From Zygnema cylindricum (taxonomy: Eukaryota; Streptophyta; Zygnematophyceae; Zygnematales; Zygnemataceae), in contig JBBHKE010001844.1 in the NCBI GenBank assembly GCA_037447655.1, positions 40,936-104,935 on the forward strand: a DNA stretch of 64,000 bases. The letters are read 5' to 3'. The notes under the pieces were generated by a model that saw only the letters and a program-made list of their open reading frames with translations, was not told the origin of the DNA and did not search any database. How positions within the stretch are numbered: position 1 is the first letter of the stretch; each line of letters begins with the position of its first letter. Made by a program: the position numbers and the translations under genes. Below, piece after piece: positions 33,301 through 44,564 of the stretch.

Positions 33301-35717
33301 TTACGGGGCGTATCAAATATTCTATCGCTTGTTGAATATTGAACTTTTCAGTTGTGACCATTTCTTCTTTGAAGTTAACGCTACTGTCAGCAAATTTGTT
33401 GGACATGAAAAATAAGGATTTCCGTGTCAAAAGAGACAATGCCGCTTTGGGCATTTCACAAATTAGTTTTTTTACCCGGAAATTTTGCAGATGAAAAATT
33501 TGACTCCTGCATCTTTTACTGAAGTAAAATTTGACGATTGAGTTTCTATGGCTGAATGTTGACGACTAATAGTTTTCTGGTTTGCCCAATTCAAAGTCTA
33601 TTTTTTTTATTGAATATGGTACGGCTATTTTCTAAGTCAAATTCTTTCCCATTTGTCCAAAACGTTGTTGTTAGAGACAAAATCTTGTCTAAGTGCAGCC
33701 TCTATGGTTCATATGAGGCATAGCGCAAGGGTCTTATAGCCTCAACGACTTAATATAATGCATTTTATATACACTTACCAATGCTTTTCCGCAGACTTGT
33801 AAGAGTTGAAGTCACTAACGGTTTCAATATGCAATCTTACTCGCTAGGTTCGTATAATAGTTAATTGCGATGTGTTCAAGCATTTTGTAAATCTAAGCTG
33901 ACCTTTGCAAACCTATTCTGTGCTTGCAGAGATTTGAGTCGTAATCAGTACCTCGGTGGTGATGATCCGCTTAGTCAATTTTTGAGTGCATCATTAAATG
34001 GGACGATACCATCAGAATTGGGGAATTTAAACAAACTGGAATACCTGTACGTTTCAACCTTGTTTTTTGCTGAAAGGTTTAGAAGTGGGGAATCTAATGA
34101 ATATGGAGTTCTTGTACGCTTCTAAGTTAGAGTTTGTTTGTTCGGAGGTTGATAATTGGAAGTCTAGTCAAAATGGAAAACTTGTACAACTCTAATATTG
34201 ATTTCGCTTGCTAGAAGGATTAGACCCGGAAAATTTAGTCAATGTACTTTGTCAATGTCAATGTCAATGTCAAGTCATGTACTTGTATGCATATTTTTGG
34301 CAGAAAGTTTAAAACAACTAGATCAATCAATTCAAATCAGACATTGATTTTAACCATTGAACATGTTTGTTTGCGATATTTCACTTCCTTATTTTTATAA
34401 ACATGTTTCTATTGTGGTGGCTTTTGCAATTCAAAAAGTGTTTTTCACTTGACAACTAATTTTAGGGTGATTGATGTGATTCAAGTACCTTTATTCGTCG
34501 TTTCATGTTAAGCTGGCTTATATGATTCAAAATTGTTGCAAATGAAAACTTTATCGACTGCAGAGACCTTCACGAGAACAACTTCACAGGAACTTTTCCA
34601 TCTTTGAAGAACCTGACAAAGCTAGTTTATTTGTGAGTGCCACAACACTTCTTTAGCTAGAAGTGCTCATGATGTCATTATTCATACTTTGGACGTTATG
34701 TTGTTGGGAATCGTCAAGTTTGAGAAGGTTACTTCAAAGAGGGCTGCAAATGGGACACCTTTTTCTGTTTTTCATTTTTTTCTTTGTTAAATATTCTTGA
34801 AAATTCCAGAAATTTTGTTACTCATATGGAAAGGCACTTCTTTTTGGACTATTTAGAGTAAAGTAGATGACCTGCTTGTTTGCTATTCTTCCTTCTATTA
34901 ATTTTGGATGTCAGTATTAGCCTCCTAATCGCTTATGCCACAAGAATTCCTCGGAAGAAATATCAGAATGACCATACACGTTTCAAGTGCAATTTTTTTG
35001 TTAAATTTATCACTTATTTCTGTACGATGTCGGAATAATTCCATTTCACAAGTCATTCTCTAAGGCATCCTCACCATCATGTATTGTACTTCAATGGTTT
35101 CAACTCTTGTGCTACGATTTTGCTTCTTGTATTTGTCAGGAATCTTCAATATAATGTCTTCGGTGGAACGTATGATTTTCTTGGAAATTTCGTTGATCTT
35201 TTGATCTTGTAATTGATCCTTCACCTTGAGCCCCAATTTTCATTTACTTTTGAGGGGGACCAAATGTGAAAGATAGTTGGAAGTTGGATAAAATTGACAT
35301 GAAAAATTTGATTAATATCCCAGGATCGAGATCATTTGTGGCATTGATATGAAATTTCTCTTGACTAGTCTTCTTGCTTCTTTAACGTAAAAGCAATATA
35401 ATTTTTTTCTTTGGAGCAATTATGTCGGGCCGTTTTAAGCATTATAGTATTAAAAAAAAATGTTTATTTGTGTCTCAGTTGTGCGCATGATATTGATTTC
35501 TCAATTTTTCTCTTAAAGCATTACCTTTTTAGTGCGTTTGGTGGTTGTTATGAAACCTTTGTGTAACAAAGGTCAAATACTCTATTAAGTCTCTAAATGT
35601 CTCTAACATGTTCCGAATTTTGTGTCTTTCCTTTGCTCACAGGATTGTAGGAAACAACAAGTTTAACGCTGGAGAATTTCCTGCGATTATTGGGAGTTAC
35701 ACGAAATTGACAAATTT
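30354..35717 (+). CDS. LRR gene: exons 3-9 (first LRR block)
   Basis: Exons lie at 30354-30491, 31270-31341, 31766-31837, 33930-34046, 34564-34632, 35140-35208 and 35643-35717. Each starts with the third base of a codon after AG and ends with two codon bases before GT, almost always splitting a Leu codon, so any exon can be skipped in frame. Typical units are VLHGNSLNGTVPSTIGNL, DLGENILQGSIPASIGNL and DLHENNFTGTFPSLKNL, the plant type LxxNxLxGxIPxxIGNL. The exon at 33930 is 45 bases longer than the usual 72 and carries an insert (GGDDPLSQFLS) before the LNGTIP segment. Introns show nothing else; the longest is 31838-33929. Confidence 0.9.
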
Positions 35718-36417
35718 GTAGGTGGTTCCAATCAGATGAGTCTCTTCACGATATTTCTTTGTAGTTTTCATAAATTTAGCCATGTGTTCTAACTGTCCTC
35801 TAGTGCTGAAAAGAAAAGATACATTTGCTACAAAATTGAGTATAGTTGGAAGCTGTTTTTTGGCAAAAGATTCCTTATTTTTACACATAGATAATTTGAA
35901 AGTTCATATGTTGAACAGTTGCAAAGATGCCATACTAAATGAGCACAGAAATCCAGGTGGCGAATTGGAAAAAGAAAATATTTGAACTCTGGCTCTGAAA
36001 TTTGTCAGATTCGATTGAACCAGGAATACTGGCTTTTAGTGAAAGGGTTTCTAGCACTTTCAATCTTAATTGACATTATTATTATCATTGTGATTTTAAA
36101 ATCAAGTGAGTAAAATTGGTTTTTAGGTAAGCAGTCGGTCAAAAATGGTTGTGCATCAGAAATTAGTCGAGACATGTCAGTTAACATGTTAACAAGAGCC
36201 TTTCTCTGTCAGAAAAAAAAAGACGCCCTTCGATTACTTGCTGTTTAAGAAAGCTGTTATTAGCTTGATTGCAAAGCCACTTTGGATTTTCATTGCATAT
36301 ACTCAAAATATCGCAATACTCGCATCTGTATAATTTTCTTCCTTTTTTCATTAAAATTCCAAAAGCTTGAGCTTTAAATTCATGTTTGAGATTTGGTTCT
36401 CGACCAATTGTGTGCAG

Positions 36418-39400
36418 GAGCATGGTGGATTCTGGACTTACCGGCCCAGTTCCGAAAGAAATTACAAATCTTTTGATGTTGCAAAATTTGTATGTATATT
36501 TACTGAACAAGAGATGTTTGGATAAAGGAATCAGCAAAATTTGTATGTATTTTTACTGGAAACGTGTTTATATTGATGTTTAGATGCTTGTGTGTTGGTT
36601 ATTTTTGTTTGCAATACCGACATCTTTAAAGGAGTTTTACTCTTTCAGATATGTTCTGTGATCATTCTCTTATGCTTTCCGTTCATTCTGCTTGTCTCTA
36701 AAAGTTGTCTTTTTACACGCCGGTTGATTGCTTCATACATACTTTGTTTATGACGGTTATGCATTTCAACACGATTTGTTATTTCTCTGAGCCTGTAAAG
36801 TGATGAAACGATGTAAGGAAGCCTGTGAAATGAGGAAATGATGAGCTTGTGACATGATGTATTCAGAGCCCGTAAAATGATGGTTTTCCAGGGACTTGTC
36901 AAGCAACAGTCTATCTTCTATTCCTTTGGAGTTTGGCAACCTTACTGAACTGACAATTATGTAAGTTTCTTGCATAAGAGCTGCTCAAATTTGTTGTTTT
37001 ATCATCGTATCGGTCTATGGAGAATCCAACAAAAATCTAGGAAATACCAGAGTTATGTGACCACTTGGACTATGTGAGAGGAAATTGTAGATTCTTTTAA
37101 CTTTTAATCTTCTTTATTTTATTCATAACAAGAAACCCGCATTGACATGTTTTCTATAATCCCCTCATATTGAAGCATCTCATTCAGCGTTCTGGTCTCA
37201 CATTTCATTAGGATAAATGAGTTGACAGTGAAAACAGGGAAACTTCCAAATCAAACTCTAAATATTTTTATAACATTTTTTTTTTTTTGTTGTTGTAATC
37301 CTACAGAAATTTTGGAAACAATAAGCTCATATCCCTTGATTCTCTGGGCCCTTTGAAGAAATTGAAACGTTTGTGAGTATTCCAAACGATTTCATGATGC
37401 AGTGGTCCAGTTATCAAGAATCTCCTTTTCCAGAAAACAAATTCCATTCCATTCCATTTCAGTAGTCATATTATTGTTGTGACTTCAAACTTTTCAAACT
37501 TTTCAGATTTTTCAAACTTTTTAAATTTTCTTTGGCGTTGCTGGATGATAACTTCAAATAACGTGATTTTATTGCATATTGAAACTTTTGAATGGGAAGA
37601 TTTCTCTTCAATGATTTTTCTAACGATTTTTTTGGCTTTTTTGTTTGCAACAATGCAGAGAATTCCAGTCAAATGGTTTAACAGGATCTTTTCCTGATTA
37701 TTCTAACTTCTACAAGCTTGACTATTTGTAAGTTCCCATTATTTTTCCAACAGGATTCATGTTAGAGTGTACATAATGTAATTCAAACAGTTTTAAAACA
37801 ATTGTTTTTAGGCTCAAAAGAGAAATTTATTTGTTTTTACTGCATTTACCTTGGAATTACTAGTTTGCCAGAGAATGGTTTGATACGTCTTAATTTCTAA
37901 GAGTCTTGTTATATGTTGTGCTATATTTAATTGTGTTCTCTTTCAAGTAGTCATATGGAAGCCAAACCCACTGAAGTATTAGTCTAAGAAGACCTGAAGT
38001 CATACGATAAGGTTCGAACTTGAAGCACATTCCAGTTTTTTCTCTTTTAGTTCCTTAGGTATATTGTGTAACTCATCTGATTCGGTTTGTTTACAATCAC
38101 ACCGACTGTTCTTAAAGATCTTCTGCTCATATTTGTAAGAGATTTGCAGTTATTTGCCGCGACATTGAAGTCCTGCTTATTGTTTAACAGGTCACATATT
38201 AATTTTGATGAGTAATGTTTTTGTAACGTTGATGACCATGTTGCAGAGACGCGAGTATCAATTTTTATTCAGGAGGCTTTCCTGCCTATTTTGGTAACTT
38301 CACCGAGTTAACCTTTTTGTATGTATCGAATCCTCTCTGAATGACCTGCTTTTTATGTCAAAAGCTGAAGTGCGATTGTATAAAAAACCTGCAATTTGCA
38401 AGGAGCTACACCGCGTATTGCTATTAGTGTTAATGTTTTTTTTCCTCTTAAAACATCTCTTTTCTGCGCACACATGTCCGATTTTTGGTGCGACACCGCC
38501 AATCAGAAGGTGAGAACCTTAACTTTCAATCGCAATCGTCGGATTAAAAATCTGACGTCTGTGCCAAGTGATAAGATGTTTTAAGTTGGAAAAAGAACTT
38601 TAACACTAATAGCGATAAAATGTGTAGCTTGCTATGAGCATAATCTACTACCTTTTTGGTTGAATATAGCTCTTGATTTCTCTTGATTTACCTCATCCTT
38701 GTTCCATTTCCTCATGCTGGTCTTTTAAATCTCCAAGCATTTTCTTACATACGAAAGACTATTTTTTGTTTTATATTATGCTTTTTGATTTTATCTGATA
38801 CCTTCACACCGGATGCCAACAAAAGTCTCGTTGTGTGTTAAAATTCTTTAGAAGCTTGTATCTTCCATTTCGTAATGCTTTTGTTTCCAACAGATGGCCT
38901 TCATTTGACTAGCCTATTCTTTGCTTTCATTTACGTGTCATTTTTTTTTCACTGATCTGGTTTTATGTCCTCCAGAAACTTGGATAATAATAACCTTGGA
39001 GGACAAATACCTGAGGCATTAAGCAATCTCAGGAAATTGGAAATCTTGTAAGAATACGGTCCTCAATGTGTAATCCCTCCATAGTTTATTTCATATTTAT
39101 TCTTGAGACGGGATCGCTTACGCCTAGCAATGAAGTTTTTGCTTTCATATTTTTGGAAGTACTGAGCTTTTGCATTGAAGGATTATAGAACCCTGCATTC
39201 AAATGGATGTAAAATAGCATCTAAATTGTTTAGATATCTATCTGGTTTTGGGTGGGAATAGGAGTTGCGCCCAATGCGGATTGGAAGGACCAATACCTCC
39301 CGAAGTAGCATATTTGCCAATCCTCGAACTTCTGTGAGTCACGTTATTTATGTTTTGTTTTTTGAGAAGAAATCACTGATTGTATTCTCCAAACTAGTGG

Positions 39401-39627
39401 CAATAGTTGAATGATGACATGGCGTATAATGGCACAACAACTGAATTTGACTTAAGATTAACCTGAACTTTTTGCCAACATTCTTGATGGTTGAATTTGA
39501 TACTTTTGACAAAACTCGAACTAATAAAATTCAGATTTTTTTTTCATTCTCTTTTCAGTGATCTTCATAGGAACTTGCTTACAGGAGAGATACCGGTGGA
39601 CATTGGAAAAAGAAATTTGACTGCATT
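36418..39627 (+). CDS. LRR gene: exons 10-17 (second LRR block)
   Basis: Exons lie at 36418-36489, 36892-36960, 37307-37372, 37659-37727, 38247-38318, 38976-39047, 39262-39333 and 39559-39627, all phase 2 to phase 2, of 66-72 bases, with AG/GT borders. Units include MVDSGLTGPVPKEITNL, DLSSNSLSSIPLEFGNL, NLDNNNLGGQIPEALSNL, CAQCGLEGPIPPEVAYL and DLHRNLLTGEIPVDIG. The CGL-xGPIP form recurs at exons 16 and 23, as in plant LRR-VIII-type receptors. One intron (38319-38975) contains an M3 inverted-repeat element. Confidence 0.9.
37484..37525. repeat. Short CAAACTTTT repeat in an intron
   Basis: Four or five degenerate copies of TTCAAACTTTT at ~10-base spacing upstream of the exon at 37659. Confidence 0.6.
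38405..38628. mobile_element. M3-family element in an LRR-gene intron (224 bp)
   Basis: Inverted ends: GCTACACCGCGTATTGCTAT at the left, and at the right TAGCGATAAAATGTGTAGC, which pairs with it. It shares length and interior words with the copies at 19970 and 54910. The element lies wholly within the intron, away from splice sites. Confidence 0.75.
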
Positions 39628-40014
39628 GTACGATATCTACCAAAGGCTTTTAGCATTTGTAACTTTGTTGTCCGAATCACAAATTATCGCAGTTTCCTCA
39701 TCAAGTTTTTGGTTTTGAAAGTTTACGTTTGAGTTTCAGAAGCATGCAAATGTCAGTTTTTGGTCCAGCTCTATTTACTGAATGAAGTTTTACGTATGCT
39801 AATATTGGTCTATTGAGACTAATATAGTTCTCGTGTTACCTTTCACTCTATAAGAAATGGTGCTTTTTTGTGTGACGTTGAGTTGTGCCAAGTGCCAGCT
39901 GTTTATATAAAAGTAACTTTTATGTCTAACTTAGCATTTTTTTTTGCCTTCGTTTTTTTTTTTTTTTTTTGGCCACTGACATCTTATGAATGCGTTATTT
40001 TATCGGGAGAGTAG

Positions 40015-43000
40015 GGATTTGTCTTTCAACCAGCTCACCGGAATTATACCTGCGAGCATAGGATCATCACAAATATATGATTTGTAAGTGAATGGACATT
40101 TCATGTAATTTGACCTTTTGGTTGAGAGAGAGGGGGGAGGGGAAGGGGGAATGGAGAGGGGGTGGGGATGGGAGCCATTTTTTGATTCCTATTGATACCT
40201 TATGCTGTTCTATTATGGTTAAAGTTGAGCAATTTATACTTCAGAGTCCTTACAAATGAAAATTTAGATGGAATTTATAATTTTCTGTATTCCGTAGGGA
40301 GCCTAATCACTTTTGACATCTTCTGGAAAGCTTAAAACGAGATTTCTAAATTTGTTCTATGCAATTTGTTTGTACTCCTCTTTGCGACCAGCTTCAGGCA
40401 AAGGGAGCTATAAGCTGGTGATTTCTCTTTGAGTCCAGCTCTTTGAAACTTAGTTTATGTCCCTTTTCTTAGGGAAAAATGTTCTGTTTTCTTCCCTAAT
40501 TCTTTATGTTGTGTCGAATGCAATGCAGGAGGCTCAATAATAACTTATTGTCCGGGCAAATTATAAACAGTCTGGCACCGAACTTAGAAATATTGTAAGT
40601 TATATGACATGCTGCAAATTGTACTTCAACAACAGCTATTTTAACTGAAAAAAAATGTTTGTATTTTTTGATTCTCTAGATAAGATCAGAAAAACGCATG
40701 GTTATGAATAAAACTCCTGAATTCCTCAGTTTCGATTGAGCTTGTCAACAATTATGGAATTGCATGACAATCCGGTTCAGAAAATAAAAATGACCATTTT
40801 TCTTTCTGTTAAAGATTCATTGTTTAATTTTGTGGTAAAAGGACCATGCAGGTCTTGTACTTTATGCAAACACATAAATGTGGTCACACATTTACTAGTT
40901 TACAACTTTTTTAGTTTAAAGATTAATTAGTTCACAAGTTTACAAGTTCCAAGTTCAGAAGTTCACAAATTAGATGTTGGCAAGTTGTTCAGAATTCGGC
41001 AAGTGAGAAAGTTTGCAGGCTCTTCTAGTTACAAGTTTGCAAGCCCCTCTTGTTTACAAGTTTACAATTTATTCACAATTTGGGCCTACTTTTAGGTTGT
41101 GTCTCAGTATTGAGCTCACTACAGACACCTTCTTTGATCCAGGTGGTTGTATTCTAATTCTTTTACTGGTGCAATTCCCAAAGACATTGGATATTTAACA
41201 TTGATCTCTGACATGTAAGCTCTTCCAAATTCTCAAAGGAATCCCAAGCTATGCCAAATTCTTAGATTTCTGAAAAAGTCTCCTTAGGCTTTTTTATGGT
41301 GTTGTGTATGACTTTTGTTTTGATTTACTTCTGCTTTGAGAGATAATTTTCCGTTTTTGATCGTCATTGTTAGGAACTCCTTTAAAGAGACCTTTTGGTA
41401 TAACCTGTGAAAACTAATTGTGGGAATTATTTCAGGTCAACAATTGAGACAACATGTGGGTTTAGAGTTTTTTTTTGTCCCGGCTTTACATTGTGCTTTT
41501 CACCTCATTTTTTTTGGTGAACATTTTCCTACACGTGATGTATCTTAGGTTTTCTGTTGGAATTGTTATGTTGATGTTCTACTATTTTCTTGGATGTCAA
41601 ATGGTTTCAATGTAGCCAGTTGCAAGATAACCGTCTCGATTCCAATATTCCCTCTCAACTTTTCAATATAACATACGAGGACGCATCTGTGACCATGTGA
41701 GGCATAACAGTTTTGCTATATAATAGACCTTTTTAGCTTGTTGCTTATGTTTGCATGTTAAAGTCTCTTCTGAGTATTGCACGTTATTATTGGTAGTGTT
41801 GAATAAGATGAGTGAAAATCACATTGCATGTGTCTAATGAAACGTTTGTATCTTTGTTAACGAAAATACTTTATATGTCCTAGTCGTCCCCATCTCGAGA
41901 CAGATAACTGAAAAAAGAAACCAAGGTTTATTTTTTTCTGTAATACATTCTATGGCAAAAACCCAAGATAATTCTTCTGTGAAGAATGGCTCGTATATTT
42001 AATTTAATTTCAATAATCAGTGTGCCTGACGTTTATGCACATTGTGGTCCGTAAAACATGATTGAATGAAATAATTATGTTCAAGAAATTCACTTAAAGA
42101 TCTTCAAGATATTTAAACACATTCTTATAGCTTGAAGCAATGTTACAATATCATAAAATATGTGTGTGAGTTTGGCCTTTTATTGTTGAAAAAGACTTTC
42201 CTTATGGATAAAGTAACAAAACGGAAACTTGTTTTTGTGAAAGTATAAAACCACCTTGTAACAGATTTGCACTTTTATGACGTGCTGTATATGCAGAGAT
42301 CTGAGTCGAAATAACTTTGGTGGAATTTTTCCTAGAGGAGTTCATTTGTTGAACACAACATTGATAATATTGTGAGACTTCAACTTGATCGTGACTCTAA
42401 AACTAAGTGAATGAAATTTTTTTCTTTGGTTACCTTTTCTTGAAAGAGGGTAAAGACTGTAAATATGTGTTAGTGGCGATACAGAAATTCAAGCCCGTCT
42501 TAAGAGAAAGAGATTTGATTTGGAAATCTATGCTAATCTGCGCCACAACAAAAGGACGTTTTCTAAGCATATTTATTTTTTCCTTTTTCCTAAGGGCTCT
42601 GTAATATATTATCCACATTTTAATTCCCAATTTTCATTCTCAACTTTATCCACTTCTGGCTTCACTGTCTATGAAACAAAATGTTTTGGTTTTACCATAG
42701 TTTTGCAAAAGCACTCCATGAAATCTGTTTTGACTTCTTACGTGTCTCTACCTGACATGAAGAAATTAATAGCTTTTTAAATTGAATAGTATTTAATTGT
42801 TTCTTATCCAGGAGAATGAGCCAGTGTGGCCTCAGAGGAGGTATCCCAGAGGAAATCAAAACTCTTGAAAAATTGGAGGTTTTGTAAGTTATCCTGTTCA
42901 CATTGCAGAAACAAATCCAGTTCGTTATTGATCTTACCAAAAAAAGGTTCATGCCATACCAGAAGAATTTTAGACTCCTACTTTTAGTCTCGTCAATTTA

Positions 43001-43390
43001 TGTGTGGAAAAGTTTAATCTTGTGGAAAGGCAAGAATGTCACTTTTAATGCTTAGTACCACCTTTCTGGCTAAGTTCAATTGATATATGACATTTTTGAT
43101 TTCATCATGACGGTTTTAAATAATTACTTTTCACATTTTTTCAGGGATTTGAGTAACAATGGCTTCAGTGGACCTCTACCGCCACTAACCAATTTAAAGA
43201 ATTTGAAACAACTGTAAGTTTTTATAAGAAGATATAACCCGATTTCAAAAAAAAAGATTAGTCTACTTTTTCTGCTCTCGGCAGTTAAAGAAATCTGAAA
43301 GGCCATTGACATCCATATGTGCAGGAATCTCGCAAACAACTTTTTTGAAGTTAACGTATCAAGTTTGCCCAATTCTAATCTTGAAAAATT
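40015..43390 (+). CDS. LRR gene: exons 18-25 (third LRR block)
   Basis: Exons lie at 40015-40083, 40529-40594, 41143-41214, 41616-41696, 42297-42371, 42812-42883, 43145-43213 and 43325-43390, with the same phase and border rules. Units include DLSFNQLTGIIPASIG, RLNNNLLSGQI, WLYSNSFTGAIPKDIGYL, MSQCGLRGGIPEEIKTL, DLSNNGFSGPLPPLTNL and NLANNFFEVNVSSLPN. The last lacks the GxIP part and looks like the final LRR before a C-terminal cap. The donor after it (GAAAAATT|GTAAGG) opens a 6.3-kb intron made of pyrimidine tract and copia-4. Confidence 0.9.
40925..41085. repeat. Degenerate ACAAGTTT repeats in an intron
   Basis: Many copies of TTCACAAG, TTTACAAGTT and TTGCAAG-like words upstream of the exon at 41143. 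Confidence 0.6.
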
Positions 43391-44153
43391 GTAAGGCGCA
43401 TGCTACTGCCTTTCTCCCTATCTCATTGGCTCTCTCGCTCTCTCTTTCCCTTCCCCTCCCCTCACCCCCTCTCTCTCCCCCTCTCCCCCTCTCCCATCTC
43501 CCCCTCTCCTCCTCTCCCCCTCTCCCTCTCCCTCTCTCCTTCTCTCCCACTCCCCCTCTCCCCCTCTCCCGCTCTCCCGCTCTCCCTCTCCCTTTCCATT
43601 TCCCTCTCCCTCTCCCTCTCCCCCCTCCTCCCTCCCTCTCCCTCTCCTCCCCTCTCCCTCTATTTCTCCCTCTCCTCTCTCTCCTCTCACTCCTCTCCTC
43701 CCTCCTCCCTCTCCCTCTGCCTCTCTCCCTCTCCCTCTGCCTCTCCCTATCCCTCCCTCTCCTTTTTTTCTCTCTCACTCTCTTTCCTTCTCCCTCTCTC
43801 TCCCCCTCTCCCCCTCACCCTCTCCCCCTCTCCCCCTCTAACCCTCTCCCCCTCTCCTCTCTCCCTCTCCCCCTCTCCCCCTCTCCCCTTCTCCCTCTCC
43901 CTCTCTCCCTCTCTCCCACTCCCCCTCTCCCGCTCTCCAGCTCTCCCTCTCCCTTTCCATTTCCCTCTCCCTCTCCCTCTCCCTCTCCCTCTCCCCCCTC
44001 CTCCCTCCCTCTCCCTCTCCTCCCCTCTCCCTCTCTCTCTTTCTCCCTCTCCTCTCTCTCCTCTCACTCCTCTCTCCTCCCTCTCCCTCTCCCTCTGCCT
44101 CTCTCCCTCTCCCTCCCTCCCTCTCCTTTTTCTCTCTCTCTCACTCTCTTTCC
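43391..44153. repeat. Giant polypyrimidine tract (left of copia-4)
   Basis: Almost pure C/T on the plus strand from about 43420, built from CCCTCT and CCCCTCTC words. A long internal tandem duplication is visible: the block with CTCCCACTCCCCCTCTCC then CCCTTTCCATTTCCCTCTCC occurs at about 43543-43605 and again at 43913-43970. Long Ser/Pro/Leu frames here are a by-product of composition. Confidence 0.92.
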
Positions 44154-44564
44154 TGTTAGAAGTACAGTCTTTGATAGAAGTTAATTATCTGTTCTAGAAT
44201 ATCGAAATTGAGAATTACGTTTTTAGGATTTCGATATTCAGAATTCAGCTGTCTGTATGAGAATCTAGGATTCCAGTATTTCAGTCTCTCTCTGTTTACG
44301 TGCAGTCTTTGTTTTCTTACGTGATCAGATTCTGGTCAAGATCCCTTTATAAATCTTGACCATGACTCTTGGCCGAAAGGTCAAGTGTCTCTTCAGGTTA
44401 GGAAAGTACCTTCGGTTCTCGAGAGGTCACTCTCGAGATCTTTTCTGTTCACTATTTAGCTTATCTCTATTTCTTGTTTATGTTACCAATTTTCATTTTA
44501 TAAAACAGAACTTTTCTGTCCCTTCTCCTTCCACTCTATTTGTCACATGACTTCACCCGTAATA
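44154..44564 (+). repeat. copia-4 5' LTR
   Basis: Starts TGTTAGAAGT and ends ACCCGTAATA. A TATA box (TATAAAT, 44348-44354) predicts a transcript start near 44380. The last 18 bases contain the gag ATG (44547) and the first six codons. Confidence 0.93.
44348..44354 (+). promoter_or_regulatory. copia-4 LTR TATA box
   Basis: TATAAAT is the only good TATA-like word in the LTR, and it is repeated at the same place in the 3' LTR (49028-49034). Its position leaves a U5-containing leader of about 165 bases before the gag ATG. Confidence 0.6.

Noticed and set aside
43306-44197. Long open frames rich in Ser, Pro and Leu (up to 292 codons), and Arg/Glu/Gly frames on the other strand
   Set aside because: They are a result of the C/T-only tract, which contains few stop codons in any frame. 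The first begins inside LRR exon 25 in another frame.
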